Shown: positions 26,034 to 35,857, counted from the first letter of the stretch. The stretch is 64,000 nt of DNA from Pseudohalioglobus lutimaris (GCF_002866825.1 NZ_PKUS01000007.1:186001-250000); one strand, 5' to 3'. Notes: generated from the sequence alone by a model not told the origin. A program made the numbers and translations.

Positions 26034-27209
26034 ATGCTGATCAACTTCTTTCAAGGGCTGCGGGACGCGGGTGTGCCGGTGACCACCCGGGAACTCCTGG
26101 ATCTTCTGGAGGGTATGAAGCGCCAGGTCGTTTTCGGCTCGGTGGACGATTTCTATTACTTCAGCCGCACCTGCATGGTCAAGGATGAGAAGTATTTTGA
26201 CCGCTTTGACCGGGCTTTCGGCTTGCACTTCAAGGACCTTGAGGCTCTCGACGACGTTATCGAGGCGCTGATTCCCGATGACTGGTTGCGCTCGGAGTTC
26301 ATGAAGAACCTCACCGAGGAAGAAAAGGCGCAGATCGAGTCACTGGGCGGCCTGGAGAAACTTATCGAGGAGTTCAAGAAACGCCTTGAGGAGCAGGAGA
26401 AGCGTCACGAGGGCGGTAACAAGTGGATCGGCACCGGTGGGACCTCTCCGTTTGGCCAGGAAGGGTATCACCCGGAAGGCATTCGCGTAGGCCCCAATGG
26501 CCGTAACAAGAAAGCCGTAAAAGTCTGGGAAAAACGCGACTTCAAGAACCTGGATGACAGCGTTGAGCTGGGCACGCGCAATATCAAGGTGGCCATGCGT
26601 CGCTTGCGCAAATTCGCTCGAACTGGTGCAGCCGATGAACTGGACCTGGACGATACCATCAGCTCGACGGCGCGCAATGCCGGGCTGCTGGATATTAAAA
26701 TGGTTCCGGAGCGTCACAATGCGGTGAAGGTACTGCTGTTCTTTGACGTTGGCGGCTCCATGGATCCTCATGTGCGGGTATGCGAGGAACTGTTCTCTGC
26801 AGCGCGCACAGAGTTCAAGCACATGGAGTACTTTTACTTCCACAATTTCCTCTACGAGAGTGTTTGGAAGAATAATGTACGCCGACACAACGAGCGCATA
26901 CCCCTGCTTGATGTTTTGCACAAGTACAGCCATGACTACAAGGTTATCTTTGTCGGCGACGCGTCCATGTCTCCCTACGAAATCCTGCAACCCGGCGGAT
27001 CGGTGGAACACTGGAACGAAGAGTCCGGCGAGGTTTGGTTGCGCCGTTTGCGGGAAGTTTACGACAAGGTCATCTGGATCAACCCTGTTCCTGAGGAGGA
27101 ATGGCAGTACACCCAGTCAGTGAGCATCACTCACAAGCTCATGGAAGGTAAAATGTATCCGCTGACGCTCAAGGGGCTGGAAGAGGGCATGGGCTTCCTC
27201 TCCAAATAG
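26034..27209 (+). CDS. CoxE-like vWA-domain protein, partner of the MoxR ATPase
   Basis: A 391-residue cytoplasmic protein with no signal or TM. The N-terminal half is helical and charged (an E/K-rich coiled region at about 92-127). The C-terminal half is a vWA domain whose MIDAS reads DVGGSMD (238-244); glycine replaces the first serine of DxSxS, which I believe is usual in this CoxE-like subfamily. A second metal loop appears as VGDASMSP. The tight MoxR-vWA pairing matches known ATPase/adaptor couples such as CoxD-CoxE or RavA-ViaA. The target of this pair is not evident. Confidence 0.87.
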   Translation: MLINFFQGLRDAGVPVTTRELLDLLEGMKRQVVFGSVDDFYYFSRTCMVKDEKYFDRFDRAFGLHFKDLEALDDVIEALIPDDWLRSEFMKNLTEEEKAQIESLGGLEKLIEEFKKRLEEQEKRHEGGNKWIGTGGTSPFGQEGYHPEGIRVGPNGRNKKAVKVWEKRDFKNLDDSVELGTRNIKVAMRRLRKFARTGAADELDLDDTISSTARNAGLLDIKMVPERHNAVKVLLFFDVGGSMDPHVRVCEELFSAARTEFKHMEYFYFHNFLYESVWKNNVRRHNERIPLLDVLHKYSHDYKVIFVGDASMSPYEILQPGGSVEHWNEESGEVWLRRLREVYDKVIWINPVPEEEWQYTQSVSITHKLMEGKMYPLTLKGLEEGMGFLSK

Positions 27210-27219
27210 GCCGCGCGCT

Positions 27220-28008
27220 CTAGCGCCCCGCCTGAAAATGCTGCGCGAAAGCAATGAGGCTGGCCGTGACCGCCACGTTGAGTGACTCAACAGCGTTGTT
27301 CATCGGGATGCATAGCCCGGTGGTTGCCAGCGCATTGACCTCCGACGACACGCCATCTGTTTCATTACCCAGTACATAGGCTACATGGCTCTGCGGCTGA
27401 TGGTCGAACAGGCTCTGCGACGCATCTGCGCGCAGGCTGCAGATATCCACCCCTGACTGCCTTAGCTGTTGCAGGGCAGCAGCGAGTGAGTCACAGGTGA
27501 CCAGTGGAGCGCGGTAAAGTGTACCCGCGCTGGCCTTGGTAACCAGGGGGCCCAGTGCTGCGTTACCCTTACGCGACCATAACACTGCGTCGATGTTACC
27601 TGCGGTCGCGGAACGTAGCAGCATGCCGAGGTTCTGTGGATTGCTGATGCCATCAAGGGCGAGAATCCGTTGCTGGCGAAGCGTCGGGAGTTCCTCGAGG
27701 TATGTCTGCAGCGAGCGAAAAGCAGGGCAAAGAATGTCCAGGGCCACTCCCTGGTCTTGCTTGCCGTTCCTGGAGATTCGCGACAGCGCTTGCCGGTTGT
27801 GGAATTGCACGGGTATGCCCCGCTCATTAGCGGCGCGAGTCAGTTCGGCGATGATGCCGCCGCTGCGATTGCTTTCAGCAAGATGCAGGGTCTGGCATTG
27901 CAGCTTGCTATCGCGCAGGGCCTCCAGTGCCGGTTTGCGCCCATAGATTGTAAGAGTGCGCTCAAAGAATGCTTTTTTGCGGGTGTATTCGGCACTGTCG
28001 CTAGGCAT
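27220..28008 (-). CDS. SpoU/TrmH-type RNA 2'-O-methyltransferase
   Basis: A 262-residue SPOUT enzyme. An N-terminal substrate-binding domain begins near IYGRKPALEAL (about 21-31). The three SpoU motifs are present: NPQNLGMLLRS (123-133), LGNETDGVSSE (213-223), and IPMNNAVESLNVAVTASL (about 234-251) forming the trefoil knot that binds S-adenosylmethionine. It is similar in plan to RlmB, but the N-terminal spacer is compact, so the target nucleotide is uncertain. Its ATG overlaps the AraC-type gene's stop by 8 bases, a regulator-methyltransferase coupling I do not recognise as standard. Confidence 0.82.
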   Translation of the reverse strand: MPSDSAEYTRKKAFFERTLTIYGRKPALEALRDSKLQCQTLHLAESNRSGGIIAELTRAANERGIPVQFHNRQALSRISRNGKQDQGVALDILCPAFRSLQTYLEELPTLRQQRILALDGISNPQNLGMLLRSATAGNIDAVLWSRKGNAALGPLVTKASAGTLYRAPLVTCDSLAAALQQLRQSGVDICSLRADASQSLFDHQPQSHVAYVLGNETDGVSSEVNALATTGLCIPMNNAVESLNVAVTASLIAFAQHFQAGR

Positions 28009-29071
28009 TTCGAGTATTGTCCTGCTGCTTTAACTGGAGACGGTACTGCCCGGGCGAGATCCCCGTCCATTTCTTGAACGAGCGGTAGAAAGCAGAATTA
28101 TCCTGAAACCCCATCACTGCAGCAATGGCGTCGATAGACAGTTCTTCCCTGTGCATATAGTGGACTGCCAGTTCGCGGCGAAACGTGTCCTTCAATTGCT
28201 GAAAACTGGTGTCCTCGGCAGTGAGCTTCCTGTGCAGTGTGCGCGCTGACATATTCAGCAGTGAGGCGACTTCACTGGCGGTGGGCAGTTTCTGTGGCCC
28301 CCCCGCCGCCAGTAGCTCCTCAATCTTGCGCGACAAGGTCTTCAGTTCGCCAGGCGGGTCACCCTTTACCAGCGGGTAGGGTGCAAGACGCAGGAACTCC
28401 CGCAGCGTCTCCTCATTCTGCGCCACGGGGTGCTGCAGCAGTTGACGCGTCAGTACTAACCCGGATGCCGGCATCGCAAATCGCACAGGGCAGCCAAACA
28501 GGCTCTCGTAGTGCCTGGAATCGGGTGGCTGGGGCGCGCGCATGTGAACTTCCTCCAGTGGCAGGTCACGACCGATCAACCAACTGTAGAAACGGTACAT
28601 CATCAGCAAAACGTTGGCGTGGCCGATGCGTTCCTGGTCCAACGCCAGGGAGGCGTGCCCCTGAAATACACACAACACGCGCTCGCCCGGTGGTAGTGGT
28701 ACCAGTGCCGCCGGTGAATCTGTGTGAGACACGTCACGGTACTGGTCACAGTATTCATGAAACTCGCGTGCCCGCAGCAGAGCCTGTTCCAGTGTCGGGC
28801 AGTGGATGATGAACAGGCACATCATGCGGAACGTCCCGGGGGGCGCATAGTACTGTTGCCCGAGACCGAAAGCCTCGTCCTGCAGAATCTCCATCAGCAG
28901 GCTGTATAACTTGCTGTAGCAACTGGTAGCGACCTGGGTGGTCTCGACAGAGGCATGCTGCAGTGGGTTATAGTCAAGACCGATCTGGGTAAGTGCGCTC
29001 TCTAGTGGATAACCCTGTTCGACGACAACCCGCAACAATGTGTTGAGGGTCTTCAATGGCATGGTATTCAT
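28001..29071 (-). CDS. AraC family regulator with arabinose-binding-like N-domain
   Basis: A 356-residue regulator. The N-terminal two thirds resemble the PF12625 ligand domain (ALTQIGLDYNPL..., FHEYCDQYRD). The C-terminal AraC DNA-binding domain has two helix-turn-helix units, ending in GFQDNSAFYRSFKKWTGISPGQYR. Regulators of this type often control fatty acid, sterol or aromatic catabolism. The nearest candidate target is the co-directional methyltransferase it overlaps; a remote target is equally possible. The start is ATG 29071; ATG 29062 is an alternative. Confidence 0.87.
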   Translation of the reverse strand: MNTMPLKTLNTLLRVVVEQGYPLESALTQIGLDYNPLQHASVETTQVATSCYSKLYSLLMEILQDEAFGLGQQYYAPPGTFRMMCLFIIHCPTLEQALLRAREFHEYCDQYRDVSHTDSPAALVPLPPGERVLCVFQGHASLALDQERIGHANVLLMMYRFYSWLIGRDLPLEEVHMRAPQPPDSRHYESLFGCPVRFAMPASGLVLTRQLLQHPVAQNEETLREFLRLAPYPLVKGDPPGELKTLSRKIEELLAAGGPQKLPTASEVASLLNMSARTLHRKLTAEDTSFQQLKDTFRRELAVHYMHREELSIDAIAAVMGFQDNSAFYRSFKKWTGISPGQYRLQLKQQDNTRNA

Positions 29072-29123
29072 GGTGTCAGGCTAGGGAGGGGCATCGTTGG
29101 CGCGATAATCCTGCAGGTGGCTA

Positions 29124-30023
29124 TCAGTCAGGTCCGCCTTCGGCAATATTGCTCAGCCGGTCCGAGGACTCCTTCATGCGCGCTGCTATCTCCTCTATTC
29201 TCGCACCGGTAACCGGGCCGCCCAGGGAGCCCGCGACAAAACACAATACTGGTAGTTTATTGTCGACGAAGACGGGTACGGAGATTGTGCTCACGTCGTA
29301 GCGTGCCTTGGGGTCTACGCGGTCAAGATGGAAGTACTCGTCGCACAGGTCGTGCTGGTAACGGTTGGCCGCTTCTTCCAGCTCGGTGAGGCTCCAGGAA
29401 GAGTGGATTCGTGTCAGTTCCCTGGTCAACTCTGCCTCTGCTTTGGTCTTCAAGGTGACTTCGTAGCCGCGCGCGCGAATGGAGATCAACGCCACGCGCA
29501 GCTTTTGGTCGAGTTTTTCATCGTAGCCGCCGCGGGATTCGTGTGCTCGCGAGAGCCAGGCTTCCAGGTGCTTGGCGGGCGAAAAGGCTGTGAAACAGGC
29601 ACCCACGGGACCGGTATTGGGCAGGCGCAGACCGAGTTGGAACGAATCAATCAACGGTTGCGCCTTGCCGTAGAGGGCCAACAACACCATGTGTTGTTTG
29701 GAGCGACCGGTAACAGCAAAGCCCACGTCCAGGTCGCTCTGCAATGCTTCCAGTTCAGGGCGCGCGTACTCCAGAACGGGGAATTGTGCAAAAGCGGCGT
29801 TGCCCGCTGCAATGATGGATGGCCCGAGGCGGTACGCCTTGGTTTTTGGGTGCTGTACCAGGAACCCATAGTTTGCCATGGTGGTGAGGATGGCGTGACA
29901 AGTAGCCTTGTTGAGGTTGAGCCTGCGTGTCATCTCAGTCAGGCCGAACGCCTGGTGCGGGTTGGCCATCAACAGGTCCAGAATCGCCAGGGCGCGCGCG
30001 GTAGGTTGTGAGAAAAGGGCCAA
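29124..30023 (-). CDS. IclR family transcriptional regulator
   Basis: A 299-residue regulator. An N-terminal winged helix-turn-helix (about 10-70, GLTEMTRRLNLNKATCHAILTTM) precedes the IclR effector domain, with variable ligand pocket residues. The TTG start at 30023 sits behind AGGAG at good spacing. IclR proteins commonly control catabolism of small acids and aromatics. The adjacent genes (AraC-type regulator, glutaredoxin-like protein) do not reveal its target. Confidence 0.87.
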   Translation of the reverse strand: MALFSQPTARALAILDLLMANPHQAFGLTEMTRRLNLNKATCHAILTTMANYGFLVQHPKTKAYRLGPSIIAAGNAAFAQFPVLEYARPELEALQSDLDVGFAVTGRSKQHMVLLALYGKAQPLIDSFQLGLRLPNTGPVGACFTAFSPAKHLEAWLSRAHESRGGYDEKLDQKLRVALISIRARGYEVTLKTKAEAELTRELTRIHSSWSLTELEEAANRYQHDLCDEYFHLDRVDPKARYDVSTISVPVFVDNKLPVLCFVAGSLGGPVTGARIEEIAARMKESSDRLSNIAEGGPD

Positions 30024-30190
30024 GGAACTACTCCTGTATCCTCACCGGGTCAGCGGTGACTGCAAATTTGGTATAGAATATTGTACTTGCTGCGCTATGC
30101 TAACGTTGCATGGCCGCTAATATCAAGCCCGCTGGCGGGCCGAAAGTATATAGGGCGCGCTGCTACAGTCACAGCCCTGGAGTTCTGTTA

Positions 30191-30415
30191 ATGAAGTTGA
30201 CTCTCTACGGCACCAGTGCATGCCACCTGTGCGAGCTTGCTGCCGCCATGTTGTCCAGCTCCGGTGCAGCATTCCGTGAGGTGGATATCAGCGACTCCGA
30301 CACGCTGTTCCAGCGCTATGGCCTGGTTATTCCCGTGCTCAGGAAAGAACACGGGAGTGAGCTTCACTGGCCATTCAACGAGGACACATTGCAGGCCTTC
30401 CTGGACGAGGGTTAA
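30191..30415 (+). CDS. glutaredoxin-like (DUF836) thioredoxin-fold protein
   Basis: A 74-residue protein with the N-terminal strand MKLTLYGTSACHLC, active-site CHLC (11-14) and the cis-Pro motif VIPVL, as in small glutaredoxin-like DUF836 proteins. The start is ATG 30191; the open frame runs back to 30110 but lacks a better start. Its stop codon overlaps the convergent universal stress gene by 4 bases. Probably a cytoplasmic dithiol oxidoreductase; the partner is unknown. Confidence 0.82.
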   Translation: MKLTLYGTSACHLCELAAAMLSSSGAAFREVDISDSDTLFQRYGLVIPVLRKEHGSELHWPFNEDTLQAFLDEG

Positions 30416-30852
30416 TTCTGCTTTCCTACGCGTACCGCAAGCACGTCACACTTTGCGCCGTGGAGCACGCCGTTAGCGGTGGAGCCCATCAGTAGCGATA
30501 GGCCGTGGCGGCCATGGCTGCCCAGGACAATCAAGTCAGCGCCGACTTCCTCGGCCATGGCGTGAATTTCCACTTCTGCGCGCCCCAGCACGATATGCTG
30601 GTGATCGGCGTCAATGCCGTTTTGCTCCGCAAAGCGTTGTAGCTGTTCCGTCGCCTGGCTCTGGATTTCATCCTGCAGGCCTGAGAAGTCCATTGGAATG
30701 TCAACTCCATAGGCAAAGCTCAGCGGTTCGATAACGTGAATCACGTGCAGCTCACAGCCACCGGCACGAGCGATCGCCTGTGCCCGCAGGGCCACCTGTC
30801 CGGATTCATCACTGAGATCTATCGCGACCAGCACCGTTTTATACTGCGACAT
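30412..30852 (-). CDS. universal stress protein (UspA family)
   Basis: A 146-residue single-domain Usp. The N-terminal strand YKTVLVAIDLSDES and the ATP-binding motif GSHGRHGLSLLMGSTA (G-2x-G-9x-G-S/T) are intact, indicating the ATP-binding branch. ATG 30852 is preferred over the in-frame ATG at 30864 because GGAG lies about 8 bases before it. It is monocistronic between a convergent glutaredoxin-like gene and a divergent membrane-protein gene. Such proteins are usually induced by starvation or stress. Confidence 0.9.
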   Translation of the reverse strand: MSQYKTVLVAIDLSDESGQVALRAQAIARAGGCELHVIHVIEPLSFAYGVDIPMDFSGLQDEIQSQATEQLQRFAEQNGIDADHQHIVLGRAEVEIHAMAEEVGADLIVLGSHGRHGLSLLMGSTANGVLHGAKCDVLAVRVGKQN

Positions 30853-30954
30853 GGCAAACTCCATTCATTCACTGTTAGAAAGCCATAACATATAGCATAG
30901 AATGCGCTGCGGGCAATGGCGTCTGCAAGCGGTTATTGATCTGTATCAGGGAGC

Positions 30955-31437
30955 GTGCGTTTGTTGAAGTACCTGCTAATTGTATTCATCCTCGGCCTGG
31001 CAGTGGCGCCGTTGACACACTTTCTGCCCAGTAAGCGCCAACGGCAGTTAGCGAGAATGCGGGAGTACGCGGCAGTGCATGGTCTGTTCGTTGAGTTTCG
31101 CGACCTGCCGGCGGCAGCAGGTCACTCCGCACAGGCGGCACGTACCAGGCAGGTGATCTATTACGGGAAGCGGTTGGTAGCGTCCCGCGGAGAGCCGCGC
31201 CAGCGCCGCGCCTGGCTGCGTGAGGATGACGGCTGGCGCGGCCTGCAGAGGCGCTGGGAGGAGCCGGTCTCGGCAGCGGTAATGCCCGCGAGTGTTATGG
31301 CATTAGGGGTCGATGAGGGGTCCTGCGGCGCCTACTGGATGGAGGACGGCGAGGAGAGTGATGTCGAGGTGATCGTCGAAGCGCTGCAGCTCTGGGCAGG
31401 GGCGCTTTCCGGCAAAGAATCAGCCCGAATTTCCTGA
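30955..31437 (+). CDS. hypothetical membrane-anchored protein upstream of topA
   Basis: A 160-residue protein with one N-terminal TM (about 3-22, LLKYLLIVFILGLAVAPLTHF) followed by a basic linker (SKRQRQLARMR) and a soluble domain. No family is recognised. In this topology it is a type II-like anchor or an uncleaved signal. The GTG start at 30955 lies close behind CAGGGA; TTG codons at 30961 and 30964 are alternatives. It ends about 30 bases before the topA promoter, so it is probably transcribed separately. Confidence 0.65.
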   Translation: MRLLKYLLIVFILGLAVAPLTHFLPSKRQRQLARMREYAAVHGLFVEFRDLPAAAGHSAQAARTRQVIYYGKRLVASRGEPRQRRAWLREDDGWRGLQRRWEEPVSAAVMPASVMALGVDEGSCGAYWMEDGEESDVEVIVEALQLWAGALSGKESARIS

Positions 31438-31466
31438 TACTGGCCGACGCGGCCGCACGATTTTCC

Positions 31467-31495
31467 TTGACCGCGAGCACTGGCCGACATATATA
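31467..31495 (+). promoter_or_regulatory. predicted topA promoter
   Basis: -35 TTGACC (31467-31472), a 17-base spacer, and -10 TATATA (31490-31495): 5 of 6 and 4 of 6 sigma-70 consensus matches. The start would be near 31502, leaving a leader of about 60 bases before the topA ATG. Confidence 0.55.
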
Positions 31496-31562
31496 TGCCC
31501 CTTTTTGACGCCGGTCGCCCGCTCCATTTCAGACCAAAATGACTTCCAGATAGCAGGAACCA

Positions 31563-34211
31563 ATGGGTAAATCACTAGTTATTGTCGAATCACCTGCCAA
31601 GGCCAAGACCATCAACAAGTATCTGGGTCCGGATTTTGTGGTCAAGTCCAGTGTTGGTCATATTCGCGATCTGCCAACGGCAGGCAGCGCATCGGGCAGT
31701 GTGGATCCGAAAGAACGTGCAGCCCAGGCGGCGATTACCCGGAAGATGGCCCCAGAAGAAAAAGCTGCCCATAAAAAGAAGAAAGCAAAGCAGCAACTGA
31801 TCCGCCGTATGGGTATTGATCCCGAGCAGGGCTGGGAAGCCAATTATCAGGTGCTGCCGGGGAAGGAAAAGGTTGTTAATGAGCTGAAAAAGCTGGCTGC
31901 CGACTCAGACGCCATCTACCTCGCGACCGACCTCGACCGCGAGGGAGAGGCCATTGCCTGGCACCTGAGGGAGGCTATCGGCGGTGACGAAGACCGGTAT
32001 CAGCGAGTTGTCTTCAACGAAATCACCAAGAAGGCCATCAAGGAAGCCTTTGATCGTCCATCCCAATTGGATCAGGACCGTGTCAACGCCCAGCAGGCGC
32101 GACGCTTTCTCGACCGCGTCGTGGGCTACATGGTATCGCCGCTGCTCTGGGCGAAAGTGGCTCGAGGTCTGTCTGCAGGGCGGGTCCAGTCCGTGGCCGT
32201 GCGCCTCATTGTCGAACGTGAACGTGAGATTCATGCCTTCATTCCCGAGGAGTACTGGGAGATTCATGCGGACCTGGCCACGGTGGCAGAGGAGAACCTG
32301 CGCTTTCAGGTACGCAAGCACAAAGGCAAAAACTTCCGACCGGGTGATGAAGAGACAACCGCCACGGCCACCGCTGAACTTGAAAGCCTGCCCTTCCAGG
32401 TCAGTGGCCGCGAGGACAAGCCCACCCGCTCCAAGGCCCCGGCGCCGTTTATCACCTCTACGTTACAGCAGGCAGCCAGCACTCGTCTGGGCTTCAGTGT
32501 CAAGAAGACCATGATGTTGGCCCAGCGCCTCTACGAAGCCGGCTACATCACCTACATGCGCACGGATTCGACTAATTTGAGTGCCGAAGCCGTCGCTGCC
32601 TGTCGTGACTACATTGCCGATAACTTCCCCGCGCGGTATCTACCGGAGAGCCCCAACCTGTACTCGTCCAAGGAGGGCGCACAAGAGGCTCACGAGGCCA
32701 TTCGCCCCTCCGACGTTAATGTGGCGCAGACCGCGCTCAAGGGTATGGAGCGCGACGCAGAACGCCTTTATGAACTGATCTGGCGGCAGTTTGTCGCCGG
32801 ACAGATGCCTGCTGCGGAGTACACCGCGACCACGGTTACCGTCACTGCCGGCGACTACGAACTCAACGCCAAGGGACGAATCATCCGCTTTGATGGCTAT
32901 ACCCGGGTACAGCCTCCAGCCGGACGCAAGGGTGATGACAGCGTTCTGCCCGACGTGAAAGAGGGCGATGCACTGACCCTGAAGAAGCTGGATCCGGCCC
33001 AGCACTTCACCAAGCCCTCGCCCCGATACGGCGAAGCCAGCCTGGTCAGGGAGTTGGAGAAGCGCGGTATTGGGCGTCCTTCCACGTACGCTTCCATCAT
33101 TTCGACAATTCAGGACCGCGGCTATGTACGCCTGGAAAACAAGCGTTTTTATGCCGAGAAGATGGGTGATATCGTCACCCAGCGCTTGCAGGGGAGCTTC
33201 CCGGACCTGCTCGATTATGGCTTTACTGCGAGTATGGAAGAGCGCCTGGACGAGGTTGCCGGCGGCAACAGGGACTGGCGTGACCTGCTCGACGCCTTCT
33301 ATTTAGAGTTTCGTGGTCTGTTGGAGAAGGCAGAAGAGCCAGAGCCAGCCGGCATGCAGCCCAATGAACCGACGATGACCGATATCGCCTGCTCCAAGTG
33401 CGGGCGCCCGATGCAGATTCGAACCGCCAGCACGGGTGTATTTCTCGGGTGTTCAGGCTATGCGCTGCCGCCCAAGGAACGCTGTAAAAATACGATTAAC
33501 CTTACCTCAGGTGACGAGGCGATCCGTGAGGATGCAGATGATGAAGCGGAATCTCGTCAACTGCTGGAGAGGCACCGTTGCAAAAAATGCAACGCTGCCA
33601 TGGACAGCTACCTCATAGACGAAGACCGCAAGCTCCACGTCTGCGGAAATAACCCGGACTGTGACGGCTTCGAAGTCGAGCTCGGGAAGTTCAAGATCAA
33701 GGGCTATGACGGTCCTGTCCTTGAGTGCGATAAATGTGGTGCGCAGATGCAGCTGAAGAACGGCCGTTTTGGCAAGTACTTCGGATGCACCAGTGAGACC
33801 TGCAAGAATACCCGCAAATTGTTACGCAACGGGGAGGCCGCGCCGCCGAAGATGGACCCTGTACCCATGCCGGAACTGATCTGTGAGAAAGTCGAGGACC
33901 ACTATGTGCTGCGCGATGGCGCTGCCGGCATGTTCCTCGCTGCCAGTCAGTTCCCGCGCAACCGGGAAACCCGCGCCCCCTTTGTCGATGAACTGCTGCC
34001 GCACAAGGCGGAGATCGACCCGAAATACAAGTTCCTGTTCACCGCCCCCACCGAGGATGACGACGGCAATCGCGCGCAGATACGCTACAGCCGCAAGGCC
34101 AAAGAGCAATATGTCATGACCGAGAAGGACGGCAAAGCAACAGGCTGGAAAGCGTTCTACCGCGGCGGTAAGTGGCAGGAAGAGCAGAGCAAGGGAAGGG
34201 CACGCAAGTAG
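31563..34211 (+). CDS. topA: DNA topoisomerase I (type IA)
   Basis: An 882-residue enzyme that relaxes negative supercoils. The Toprim domain shows [10 protein letters not shown] (catalytic Glu near 9) and [12 protein letters not shown]. The active-site tyrosine is Tyr331 in [10 protein letters not shown]. Three C4 zinc-ribbon repeats follow (from about 610, 663 and 721, e.g. CSKCGRPMQ and CDKCGAQMQ). A further C-terminal domain ends in a basic tail. A Lys-rich insertion ([12 protein letters not shown]) lies near 65-80. Length and order match gammaproteobacterial TopA. Confidence 0.96.
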   Translation: MGKSLVIVESPAKAKTINKYLGPDFVVKSSVGHIRDLPTAGSASGSVDPKERAAQAAITRKMAPEEKAAHKKKKAKQQLIRRMGIDPEQGWEANYQVLPGKEKVVNELKKLAADSDAIYLATDLDREGEAIAWHLREAIGGDEDRYQRVVFNEITKKAIKEAFDRPSQLDQDRVNAQQARRFLDRVVGYMVSPLLWAKVARGLSAGRVQSVAVRLIVEREREIHAFIPEEYWEIHADLATVAEENLRFQVRKHKGKNFRPGDEETTATATAELESLPFQVSGREDKPTRSKAPAPFITSTLQQAASTRLGFSVKKTMMLAQRLYEAGYITYMRTDSTNLSAEAVAACRDYIADNFPARYLPESPNLYSSKEGAQEAHEAIRPSDVNVAQTALKGMERDAERLYELIWRQFVAGQMPAAEYTATTVTVTAGDYELNAKGRIIRFDGYTRVQPPAGRKGDDSVLPDVKEGDALTLKKLDPAQHFTKPSPRYGEASLVRELEKRGIGRPSTYASIISTIQDRGYVRLENKRFYAEKMGDIVTQRLQGSFPDLLDYGFTASMEERLDEVAGGNRDWRDLLDAFYLEFRGLLEKAEEPEPAGMQPNEPTMTDIACSKCGRPMQIRTASTGVFLGCSGYALPPKERCKNTINLTSGDEAIREDADDEAESRQLLERHRCKKCNAAMDSYLIDEDRKLHVCGNNPDCDGFEVELGKFKIKGYDGPVLECDKCGAQMQLKNGRFGKYFGCTSETCKNTRKLLRNGEAAPPKMDPVPMPELICEKVEDHYVLRDGAAGMFLAASQFPRNRETRAPFVDELLPHKAEIDPKYKFLFTAPTEDDDGNRAQIRYSRKAKEQYVMTEKDGKATGWKAFYRGGKWQEEQSKGRARK

Positions 34212-34212
34212 C

Positions 34213-34677
34213 ATGAGTTCCGCGCGAGGTAGAGCGAACCAATGTCTTTATCTGGCGCGGATCCTGACAGCAGCCTGGCAGCGTGACCTCGCCGCCGAGA
34301 CTATCCCCGCATCGGTTCTGGCACAGGCTTACCTGCCCTGTGTTCGCAGCCATTTGCGCGACGCCTATGGCTGGTTTCTGGTAGAAGTTACCCGCCCGGG
34401 AGTGCTGCCTGACTTACCGCCAACGTGTATTGCGGAATTGCCGGAGGTCGCCCAGGGAAAAGCGGTGCCGCCCGAGGTGCGTGAATTCCATCTGCTGGAA
34501 GGGTCGGGTTGGATCGCGGAAATGCTGGCGGCGGATGCTGACTCTGCCACCTCGGCTTCATCAATGGGCAATCTGGCCACCGCAGTGACTGCAGCCGATC
34601 CCCAGCGGGCCTCGCAATGGGCTGACCTGCTGCAGGCACTCTTTGACCGCATGGGCGACTCTCTCGACGAGTGCTAA
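34213..34677 (+). CDS. DUF6586-like conserved protein
   Basis: A 154-residue soluble, helical protein beginning MSSARGRANQCLYLARILTAAW. Proteins of this type sit directly after topA in Pseudomonas and relatives (DUF6586). It starts one base after topA ends, so it is co-transcribed. No catalytic motif is visible and the function is unknown; an association with DNA topology or the SOS region is suggested only by position. Confidence 0.72.
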   Translation: MSSARGRANQCLYLARILTAAWQRDLAAETIPASVLAQAYLPCVRSHLRDAYGWFLVEVTRPGVLPDLPPTCIAELPEVAQGKAVPPEVREFHLLEGSGWIAEMLAADADSATSASSMGNLATAVTAADPQRASQWADLLQALFDRMGDSLDEC

Positions 34678-34697
34678 GGTGCAACGGCCTGCCCGGT

Positions 34698-34734
34698 GAC
34701 TGTTGATGCACAGAGCATTCCCCGAACAACAGTC
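34698..34734 (+). terminator. hairpin after topA-DUF6586
   Basis: GACTGTTG (34698-34705) pairs perfectly with CAACAGTC (34727-34734) around a 21-base loop, 21 bases after the DUF6586-like stop. No U-tract follows, so this is a weak candidate for an end-of-operon structure. Confidence 0.3.
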
Positions 34735-34878
34735 GTTATCGGTCCCGGCTTGAAAAGCTCGCTTCAGCGATCAGTGCATTAACGGTGCCGCCCATGGATT
34801 GGCGAAATATAGTGCTGTCAGGGCGCGACACCTGCTGTTAGACTTATTTTGCAGTTTTCGCAATATGAGGTTTTTTGA

Positions 34879-35127
34879 GTGTCTGCATCCTTACTGGAGA
34901 TAGTGGATCTGGGAGATGGGGAAATCGTACTGCAGCGTGCAGACGATGATTCCGAACCCCTGGTGGTCATACAATTCTCCGAAGAATCGCGCGTTTACAT
35001 GATGGAGAACAGTCTGGAAGTCGCCAAGGCGATGATACAGGCGGGTATACAGGCAGTGGCCGTTATGGCCGAGCAGGGCGAGGCCGAGGCTGAGTCCGGT
35101 GCCGAGGGTCCCCGCGTCCTCCACTAG
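34879..35127 (+). CDS. small conserved hypothetical protein next to lexA
   Basis: An 82-residue acidic protein with no TM. It has a strand-rich N-terminal part (LLEIVDLGDGEIVLQRADD, PLVVIQFSEES) followed by a helix (ENSLEVAKAMIQAGIQAVAVM) and a Glu-rich tail. The GTG start at 34879 lies behind GAGG at good spacing. Similar small proteins occur near lexA/topA in pseudomonads, as far as I recall; the function is unknown. It converges on lexA. Confidence 0.68.
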   Translation: MSASLLEIVDLGDGEIVLQRADDDSEPLVVIQFSEESRVYMMENSLEVAKAMIQAGIQAVAVMAEQGEAEAESGAEGPRVLH

Positions 35128-35243
35128 TTGGCAGGCGAGCAAGCAAACGCCGGAACGGCAGTGCTACCGGTGACTCTGAGGGGCAGCCGATGCTCTTACC
35201 GAGCCTGCGACGGCGTAAAGTATTCCTCACTAAAGCTCGCGCC

Positions 35244-35846
35244 CTAGGTTCCGCGGCGCAATACTCCAACACTCAGTCCTTCGATGGCAAAGGCCTGCTC
35301 CCGCAAATCAACCTTGATGGGTTGGTAGTCCGGGTTTTCCGGCAGTAGTTCCAACAGGTGTTTGTCGCTGCCGCGTTGCAAACGTTTCACCGTGACCTCG
35401 TCTTCAATGCGTGCGACGACCACATCGCCGTTATTTGCCACCGGAGTGCTGTGTACAGCCAGCAGGTCGCCATCAAAGATGCCAATCTCGACCATACTGT
35501 CGCCGGTTACCCGCAGGAAATAGTCAGCCCGGGGTTTGAAAAACTCGGCAGGCAAGTTGCAGTAGTCCTCGATGTTCTCTTCCGCCAGTACCGGGTTACC
35601 GGCGGCGACCCTCCCGACGATTGGAATGCCCGCGGTATTGGGCAGCTTGATACCCCTTGAAGCACCGGGGATTATTTCGATGGCGCCTTTGCGAGCCAGC
35701 GCTTTCAAATGCTCCTCCGCTGCGTTGGCAGATTTAAACCCCAGTTCCCTGGCGATATCCGCGCGTGTGGGTGGGTATCCGGTCTGGTCTATGTGCTGGC
35801 GGACAATATCCAGAACCTGTTGCTGGCGCGCGGTGAGCTTTTCCAT
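35244..35846 (-). CDS. lexA: LexA SOS repressor
   Basis: A 200-residue repressor-protease. The N-terminal winged helix is at about 1-65 ([26 protein letters not shown]). The self-cleavage bond is Ala82-Gly83 in [10 protein letters not shown]. Catalytic Ser117 (GDSM) and Lys154 (EVTVKRL) are present. ATG 35846 gives the usual MEKLTARQ start with GAGA upstream; an in-frame ATG at 35852 adds two residues. Two LexA boxes precede it, so it is autoregulated. Confidence 0.96.
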   Translation of the reverse strand: MEKLTARQQQVLDIVRQHIDQTGYPPTRADIARELGFKSANAAEEHLKALARKGAIEIIPGASRGIKLPNTAGIPIVGRVAAGNPVLAEENIEDYCNLPAEFFKPRADYFLRVTGDSMVEIGIFDGDLLAVHSTPVANNGDVVVARIEDEVTVKRLQRGSDKHLLELLPENPDYQPIKVDLREQAFAIEGLSVGVLRRGT

Positions 35847-35857
35847 AAACATCTCGT

